This document shows, piece by piece, positions 4,622-9,255 of a stretch of 9,255 nt of DNA. This DNA comes from an uncultured Selenomonadales bacterium. GTDB lineage: Bacteria; Bacillota; Negativicutes; Selenomonadales; Selenomonadaceae. The translations under genes and the position numbers were made by a program. The notes beneath the pieces are model-generated. The model was not told where the DNA came from and ran no database searches. It worked only from the letters and a program-made list of their open reading frames with translations. The stretch covers positions 1-9,255 of the forward strand of contig CALGGV010000152.1 in the NCBI GenBank assembly GCA_937915725.1. The letters are read 5' to 3'. Numbering within the stretch: the first letter of the stretch is position 1; each line of letters opens with the position of its first letter.

Positions 4622-5866
4622 AAACGTTATTTTTTATTGGGATTGGCTATTGTACTTGTTATTGTTATTGGAATTATTTCTTACGGCGCGTATTTGAACA
4701 GGGCGGGCGAAAATGTTATTGCTGAAAGAATGGCTGAACGCAGAATCCCCTTGCAGGGCGCAAAGGCTGAAATTCGCAATATTAAAACCCGCGTTGTTCT
4801 TGATACGGTTAATCTTTACTCAAATGAAATGACTGACACCATTGCACTTATAGACGGCAGAATTACTTCTGTTAATGTTAAGAAAAATGATTTTGTGCAG
4901 ACTGGGCAAATTCTTTTTGATTTAACTAATGAACAATATCCACTGAAAATTAAACAGGCTGAAATTGATATTCTCCGCGCGGAAAGTGATATTTTAAAGG
5001 CTGATAACGATATTGTTAAAGCTGAAACTTATCTTGCCCGCGCCAAAAATGATTACCTCCGATATTCCAGACTTCGTGAACATCAAGCTGTTTCTGCTGA
5101 AAAATATGATGAAGTCGTGGCTATGTACAAAGAGGCGCAGGTTAATTTGGATGTTGCACATTTACAACGCCAACAAACTGTCGCCCAACGTGATTCTCTC
5201 AACGCTCAAAAATTACAACTCCTCACTGAATCTGCTCATTCTCAAGTTGCCGCCCCTATCAACGGTGAAGTTTTAATTATTTATAAACAAATCGGCTCCT
5301 ATGTTACCGCCGGTACTCCACTTGCTCTTATCGGCAATTTTAAACAACTTTATTTTTCCTTGCCCGTTGATGATGAATTGGCTAAACGTCTTGCCGCCGC
5401 GCGCAATGTTTCACTTAATTTCAACCGCGCTGAATTTTCCAAAATTTACGATACTGAATATGAATCCGGCAACGCGGGCGCGGCTCAACAATTTACCGCC
5501 CAAATTTTCGATATTTCCCCAGCTATTTCCCAACCTGCCGCTATTCGTTCCATTATTTTTCAAGTCAATAACGCCGCAGGCTTGCTTGAACCTCAAGCTT
5601 ATAACAACGTCGAAATTCAATCCCTTTTCGCGCAGGACTGCTTAACCGTGCCGCTCGCCGCCATGATTGATCCTTCTAATTCCGCCGTTTTCGTTGTCGA
5701 TGATAACGGTATTTTGCAACGCAGAAATATTTCTACCGGCGTTGATGACGGACAATTTATTGAAATTCTTGCCGGGCTTAATCTTGGTGATACTGTTATT
5801 ACTTCCGGCGTTAGCGATCTTGAAGACGGTATGAAGGCTAGCGTTACTCTTGAGGAGGTGCAATAA
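4619..5866 (+). CDS. RND/HlyD-type membrane fusion (adaptor) protein
   Basis: Encodes 415 residues. A single N-terminal membrane anchor spans about residues 5-27, leaving the rest outside the cytoplasmic membrane. The two lipoyl half-motifs are at about 76-102 (DGRITSVNVKKNDFVQTGQ) and 208-240 (APINGEVL ... GSYVTAGTPLALIG). They flank a ~100-residue Lys/Glu/Ala/Gln-rich coiled-coil hairpin at 104-205. Beta-barrel and membrane-proximal regions follow to the end (LNLGDTVITSGVSDLEDGM). This layout is that of periplasmic adaptors that bridge an inner-membrane pump to an outer-membrane channel, which supports a diderm host. It sits directly between the radical SAM gene and the NHLM adaptor. It therefore probably works with the ABC transporter at 6828 and not with an RND pump, none of which is in the window. 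No TolC-like channel is in view. Confidence 0.9.
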   Translation: MKRYFLLGLAIVLVIVIGIISYGAYLNRAGENVIAERMAERRIPLQGAKAEIRNIKTRVVLDTVNLYSNEMTDTIALIDGRITSVNVKKNDFVQTGQILFDLTNEQYPLKIKQAEIDILRAESDILKADNDIVKAETYLARAKNDYLRYSRLREHQAVSAEKYDEVVAMYKEAQVNLDVAHLQRQQTVAQRDSLNAQKLQLLTESAHSQVAAPINGEVLIIYKQIGSYVTAGTPLALIGNFKQLYFSLPVDDELAKRLAAARNVSLNFNRAEFSKIYDTEYESGNAGAAQQFTAQIFDISPAISQPAAIRSIIFQVNNAAGLLEPQAYNNVEIQSLFAQDCLTVPLAAMIDPSNSAVFVVDDNGILQRRNISTGVDDGQFIEILAGLNLGDTVITSGVSDLEDGMKASVTLEEVQ

Positions 5867-6825
5867 TGCCTGACAATTCTCAGATCTTTTCTAAAGAGGC
5901 TCTCGATAAATTACGCTCCCCTGAACGCCTCGATTTAATGCTTTCTATCACTTCGCCTATCGCCTGGATGTCTCTTGCCGCTGTGGGCGTTGTTCTTTTT
6001 TCTATCCTCCTTTGGTCTATCTTCGGCGCGTTCACTGTTAAAGCTGACGGTATGGGCTTGATTCTTGATTCTGCCGGTGTCGTCAATGTTTCGCATATTT
6101 CCGCCGGTAAAATCGACAAAATTTTTGTTAAAACAGGCTCGCACGTCAAACGCGGCGATTTAATCGCTCAAATTGAACAGGCTGATCAATCCGCTGATAC
6201 TCGTATGACTAAATATGGTATGAGTTTAGCTACTTCAGACCGCGACGCCCTCGAACGTGTTTACCAATACGGCGCAAAAAAAAATCAGCAAAATGTGGCT
6301 GAAAATGTTTACAGTGATTATGACGGCATTGTAGATGAAGTACTTGTCGGCAAGGGCTCCATCATTTCTAACGGCGCGCCTATTTGCACTATTCGCCTTA
6401 CTCAAAACCGTGACGAACTTACCGGTATTTTGTATGTTCCTGTTGACAAGGGAAAAAGAATTGAACCCGGTATGAGTATTCAACTTGCCCCAAACGGCGT
6501 TGATACTTCTCAATCCGGCAGTTTAATTGGAGTTGTACGCAGTGTTTCTCAATATCCCGTTTCTTCACAGATCATTGAAAAAAATCTCGGCAACCCGCAA
6601 CTTGCACAGTGGATTCAGCAAGCGCAAAATTCCGCGCTTATGGAAGTCAAATTTGATTTAGTCAAAGATGATAAATCTGACAGCGGCTACCTTTGGACTT
6701 CGGTTGTTGGTGAACATAAACCAATTACCGCCGGAAGTTTTTGCACGGGCTCCATTATTATTGAACGCACGCCGCCTATAGAAAAAGTTTTCTACAAAGT
6801 TTCGCAGTGGCTTAGGAGCAGGTAA
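5866..6825 (+). CDS. NHLM-type RiPP secretion adaptor (HlyD-like), short form
   Basis: Encodes 319 residues. The ATG shares its A with the preceding TAA, and GAGGAGGTG at 5852-5860 lies inside the upstream gene, so translation is coupled. The opening (FSKEALDKLRSPERLDLMLSI) and one membrane segment at about 32-55 match the NHLM bacteriocin secretion protein family, which accompanies Nif11 and nitrile-hydratase-like leader precursors. The lipoyl halves are at about 70-103 (GKIDKIFVKTGSHVKRGDLI) and 148-176 (YDGIVDEVLVGKGSIISNG). Only ~45 residues separate them, so the coiled-coil hairpin of typical members is nearly absent. The neighbouring adaptor has a full-length hairpin, and the two may divide the job of reaching the ABC transporter and the outer-membrane channel. 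The family call is strong; the division of labour is inference. Confidence 0.9.
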   Translation: MPDNSQIFSKEALDKLRSPERLDLMLSITSPIAWMSLAAVGVVLFSILLWSIFGAFTVKADGMGLILDSAGVVNVSHISAGKIDKIFVKTGSHVKRGDLIAQIEQADQSADTRMTKYGMSLATSDRDALERVYQYGAKKNQQNVAENVYSDYDGIVDEVLVGKGSIISNGAPICTIRLTQNRDELTGILYVPVDKGKRIEPGMSIQLAPNGVDTSQSGSLIGVVRSVSQYPVSSQIIEKNLGNPQLAQWIQQAQNSALMEVKFDLVKDDKSDSGYLWTSVVGEHKPITAGSFCTGSIIIERTPPIEKVFYKVSQWLRSR

Positions 6826-6827
6826 CT

Positions 6828-9050
6828 ATGTTTGATAAAATAAAAAATTTTTTTAACAAAAATAGTACCCGCGTAAAAGTTCCAACAATTTTGCAAATGG
6901 AGGCTACGGAATGTGGCGCGGCGTCCCTTGCAATGATTTTGGCGCATTACGGACAATGGATACCGCTTGAAAAATTGCGGCAAGAATGCGGCGTCAATCG
7001 TGACGGCTCTAAGGCTAATTGCGTTTTGAAAGCGGCGCGTAACAGAAATTGTTTTGCCAAAGGTTATCGTTGGTCTGCCGACAAGTTAAAAGAAAAAACT
7101 GCTGAAGATTTACCGTTGATAATTCACTGGGAATTTAATCATTTTGTGGTATTGGAAGGAATAGTAAACGATATAGCTTACTTGAATGATCCTGCGATGG
7201 GGCGGCGGCAAATTTCGTGGGAAGAATTTCGCACTTCCTACACCGGTATTTCACTAAAAATTAAGCCGAATGAAAATTTTGTAAAAGAAGGCGAACGTTA
7301 CAGCATTGTTAGAGCAACAGCAAAAAAATTAATGCAAGATAAATGGGCGATGCTTTTTATTATTTTAATCGGTATTGGTATGATTTTTCCGGGTCTTGCG
7401 TCGCCCGTTTTCAATCAAATTTTTTTGGACGATATTTTAACCGGCAAGCACCCCGACTGGATGATTAAACTTTGTATTGCAATGGGAATTTCTTTAGTTT
7501 TAAGCGGCTTTATGACGTGGTTGCGCTCCATTGTCTTAACGAAGTGGCAGGAAAAATTGACGCTGGCTGATTCTTCTAAATTTTTTTGGCACGTTATACG
7601 CCTGCCGCTCCAATTCTTCCAACAACGTTACGCCGCTGAAATTGCCTCGCGTATTTCTTTTAATGAATCTATCGCATCTGTTCTTTCAGGCTCGGCGGCT
7701 ACTGCTGTTTTAGATTTTCTTGTTGCTATTTTTTATTTAATGTTGCTACTTCAATACAGCGTTTCTCTTACAATTATTGGCGTTGCTTTCAGTTTGATTG
7801 ACTTAGCCGCCTTTTTGCTTATGCGCCGCAAGCTTACTGATATGAATATGAAAATTCAACAGGATCAGGGCAAGGAATACGGCACGGCGATGAACGGCTT
7901 GATGATGATTGAAACTATTAAAGCTAACGGCAATGAAACTGATTTTTTCTCGAAATGGGCTGGTTACCGCGCCAAAGTTTTAATTTCTTCTCAAGATGTT
8001 CAAATGTGGTCTTTGACTGCCTCTATTTTACCTTCGCTGTTGGGCGGCTTGAATTCCGCTATTATTATGACTGTCGGCGGTTTTTCTATTATGGAAGGCG
8101 TTATGACTGCCGGTATTTTTATGGCGTTCCAAAATCTTATGAACAGTTTTCAAGAGCCTTTCAATAAATTAATCAATCTCGGTACTACCTTGCAAAGTAC
8201 TGAAATGCAAATGCAACGCCTTGACGACGTCCAACGTTACGATATTGACCGCTTGAATTATCCTGTCGACGCCAATTTTTCTTTCAAAGGCGACAGACTT
8301 TCCGGCGAAATTGACTTTGTTAATATTAATTTCGGCTACAGCCCCCTTGAACCCCCGCTCTTGCAAGATTTTAATTTACACCTTGAACCCGGTCGTTGGG
8401 TTGCCGTTGTCGGTTTTAGCGGCTCCGGTAAATCTACTCTTGCCAAAGTTTTAACCGGGCTTTATGAACAATGGAGCGGCGATATTCTTTTTGACGGCGT
8501 CAACCGCAAATTTATTCCTCATTCTGTTATTGTTAATTCTATGGCGAGCGTTGACCAAGATATTTTCCTCATTTCAGGCTCTGTCAAAGATAATATTTCC
8601 CTTTTTGATACTTCTATTCGTCGCGCTGATATTATTCAGGCGGCTAAAGATGCTTGCATTCACGATGATATTTTGAGAATTGGAGGCGGTTACGACGCGC
8701 AAGTTGAGGAAGGCGGCTTTAATTTCAGCGGCGGGCAACGTCAACGTTTAGAAATTGCGCGCGCCTTAGCTGTCAATCCTTCTATTTTAATTTTGGACGA
8801 GGCTACAAGCGCGCTTGACCCTATGACTGAACAAATTGTACTTGAAAATATCAGGCAACGCGGCTGTTCCTGTTTTATCGTCGCTCATAGACTTTCCACT
8901 ATTCGTGACGCAGATGAAATTATTGTTTTGGACAGAGGGAAAGTTGTGGAGCGCGGCACGCACCGTGATATGATGCAACACGACGGACCTTATCGCCGCC
9001 TGCTTGCTGAATCTAATCAAGATAATAATTCTGATACACTGAATGATTAA
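6828..9050 (+). CDS. NHLM-type peptidase-containing ABC transporter (C39)
   Basis: Encodes 740 residues, starting two bases after the previous stop, with AGGAG at 6814-6818. Residues ~15-135 form a C39 protease domain: Gln 23, catalytic Cys 29 (ATECGAAS), His 105 (WEFNHFVVLE) and Asp 121 (LNDPAMGR). This domain cuts after the double glycine of leaders such as the VAGG ends encoded upstream. Six predicted membrane segments lie at ~160-450. The ATPase follows with Walker A GFSGSGKST (Lys 535), Q-loop Gln 577, signature FSGGQ (633-637), Walker B ILILDE (Asp 657, Glu 658) and His 687. All key residues are present, so the protein should be active. It matches the NHLM bacteriocin system peptidase/ATP-binding family, which often pairs with a second ATPase protein; the gene after it appears to start that part. 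Function: leader removal coupled to export of the modified cores. Confidence 0.96.
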   Translation: MFDKIKNFFNKNSTRVKVPTILQMEATECGAASLAMILAHYGQWIPLEKLRQECGVNRDGSKANCVLKAARNRNCFAKGYRWSADKLKEKTAEDLPLIIHWEFNHFVVLEGIVNDIAYLNDPAMGRRQISWEEFRTSYTGISLKIKPNENFVKEGERYSIVRATAKKLMQDKWAMLFIILIGIGMIFPGLASPVFNQIFLDDILTGKHPDWMIKLCIAMGISLVLSGFMTWLRSIVLTKWQEKLTLADSSKFFWHVIRLPLQFFQQRYAAEIASRISFNESIASVLSGSAATAVLDFLVAIFYLMLLLQYSVSLTIIGVAFSLIDLAAFLLMRRKLTDMNMKIQQDQGKEYGTAMNGLMMIETIKANGNETDFFSKWAGYRAKVLISSQDVQMWSLTASILPSLLGGLNSAIIMTVGGFSIMEGVMTAGIFMAFQNLMNSFQEPFNKLINLGTTLQSTEMQMQRLDDVQRYDIDRLNYPVDANFSFKGDRLSGEIDFVNINFGYSPLEPPLLQDFNLHLEPGRWVAVVGFSGSGKSTLAKVLTGLYEQWSGDILFDGVNRKFIPHSVIVNSMASVDQDIFLISGSVKDNISLFDTSIRRADIIQAAKDACIHDDILRIGGGYDAQVEEGGFNFSGGQRQRLEIARALAVNPSILILDEATSALDPMTEQIVLENIRQRGCSCFIVAHRLSTIRDADEIIVLDRGKVVERGTHRDMMQHDGPYRRLLAESNQDNNSDTLND

Positions 9051-9067
9051 GGAGGGAACGGCTTGAT
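9047..9067 (+). repeat. 21-base ribosome-site/start repeat, copy 1
   Basis: The stretch from TTAAGGAGGG through CGGCTTGAT is found again at 9235-9255 with a single A/G difference. This copy contains the stop of the ABC gene, the ribosome site and the TTG start of the 63-residue gene. The match goes beyond what a ribosome site alone requires. Confidence 0.75.
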
Positions 9068-9254
9068 AGGGCAACGTTTCCGAATTACGGAGGAAGAATC
9101 TTTTATATTTGTAAAAAGCGGCAATTTGGAAGTTTACGCTGTAACTCAAGAAAAATCTTCCTTTCGCCAAATTTTTTTAATGAAATTGGAAAAAGATTCT
9201 GCCGCCTATCCTTTGTTGACATATAAGCAGAAAATTAAGGAGGGAGCGGCTTGA
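9063..9254 (+). CDS. 63-residue protein resembling the N-terminal domain of an NHLM ATPase
   Basis: Encodes 63 residues from TTG 9063, with GGAGG at 9051-9055, to TGA 9252-9254. The segment FVKSGNLEVYAVTQE, followed by RQIFLMKLEKDSAAYPL, resembles the start of NHLM bacteriocin-system ATP-binding proteins. These begin with a small beta-rich, cNMP-binding/cupin-like sensor region (a V-x-S-G-x-V-x-V-F-A-V pattern, from memory). Here the frame closes after 63 residues, and a second ribosome site plus TTG follows at once, overlapping the stop as TTGA. It could be a separately encoded sensor domain, a duplicated 5' end of the ATPase gene, or a truncated first copy. The flanking 21-base repeats favour duplication. 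Translation is likely; the function is uncertain. Confidence 0.65.
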   Translation: MIGQRFRITEEESFIFVKSGNLEVYAVTQEKSSFRQIFLMKLEKDSAAYPLLTYKQKIKEGAA

Positions 9255-9255
9255 T
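9235..9255 (+). promoter_or_regulatory. Repeat copy 2: Shine-Dalgarno and probable TTG start of next gene
   Basis: AAGGAGGG at 9237-9244 lies 7 bases before TTG 9251-9253, which overlaps the TGA of the 63-residue gene (TTGA). It repeats the arrangement at 9047-9067. By context, the next gene is probably the second NHLM ABC/ATP-binding protein or another copy of the small gene; only two codons are inside the window. Confidence 0.6.

Noticed and set aside
7955..8167. Overlapping + strand frames within the adaptor and ABC genes (5013-5276, 5301-5645, 7955-8167, 8464-8676)
   Set aside because: They are out-of-frame shadows of genes with complete domain motifs.

Overview
The window is most of a RiPP (ribosomally made, post-translationally modified peptide) gene cluster. 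All genes are on the + strand, almost all end in TAA, and gaps are short, so it reads as one polycistronic unit. Dense Shine-Dalgarno sites, AT-rich third positions, TTG starts and an envelope-spanning export set suggest a moderately AT-rich diderm Firmicute, for example a Negativicutes-type gut or rumen anaerobe. This is an inference from style only; no taxonomic marker gene is present.

Region 1 (73-2651) holds seven precursor peptides with Nif11-type leaders that end in a double-glycine site (V-A-G-G). The cores are 21-36 residues long and differ strongly from one another, but every one ends in exactly R-R-W. Between the sixth and seventh precursor lies a small gene (2152-2322), 56 codons long, that encodes a Nif11 leader alone, with no Gly-Gly site and no core.

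Region 2 (2675-4603) begins with an attenuator-like hairpin, followed by one radical SAM/SPASM enzyme. Its N-terminal ~290 residues look like a separate RiPP-associated domain fused to the enzyme. It is the only modifying enzyme in view and so the best candidate for acting on the shared R-R-W end.

Region 3 (4619-9255) is export and leader removal. It has an RND/HlyD-type adaptor with a long coiled-coil hairpin, a short NHLM-type secretion adaptor with almost no hairpin, and an NHLM-type ABC transporter with an N-terminal C39 Cys protease that should cut after Gly-Gly. After it comes a 63-residue protein resembling the N-terminal domain of the partner NHLM ATPase, and at the right edge the ribosome site and probable TTG start of the next gene.

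Working model: precursors are made in excess (the hairpin lowers downstream expression), the radical SAM enzyme is guided by the Nif11 leader and modifies the common C-terminus, and the C39 ABC transporter with two adaptors cleaves and exports a small library of peptides sharing one modified tail. The coreless leader may regulate or assist this process. The least familiar parts are the invariant R-R-W tail on unrelated cores, the coreless Nif11 gene, and the fused N-terminal domain of the radical SAM enzyme.
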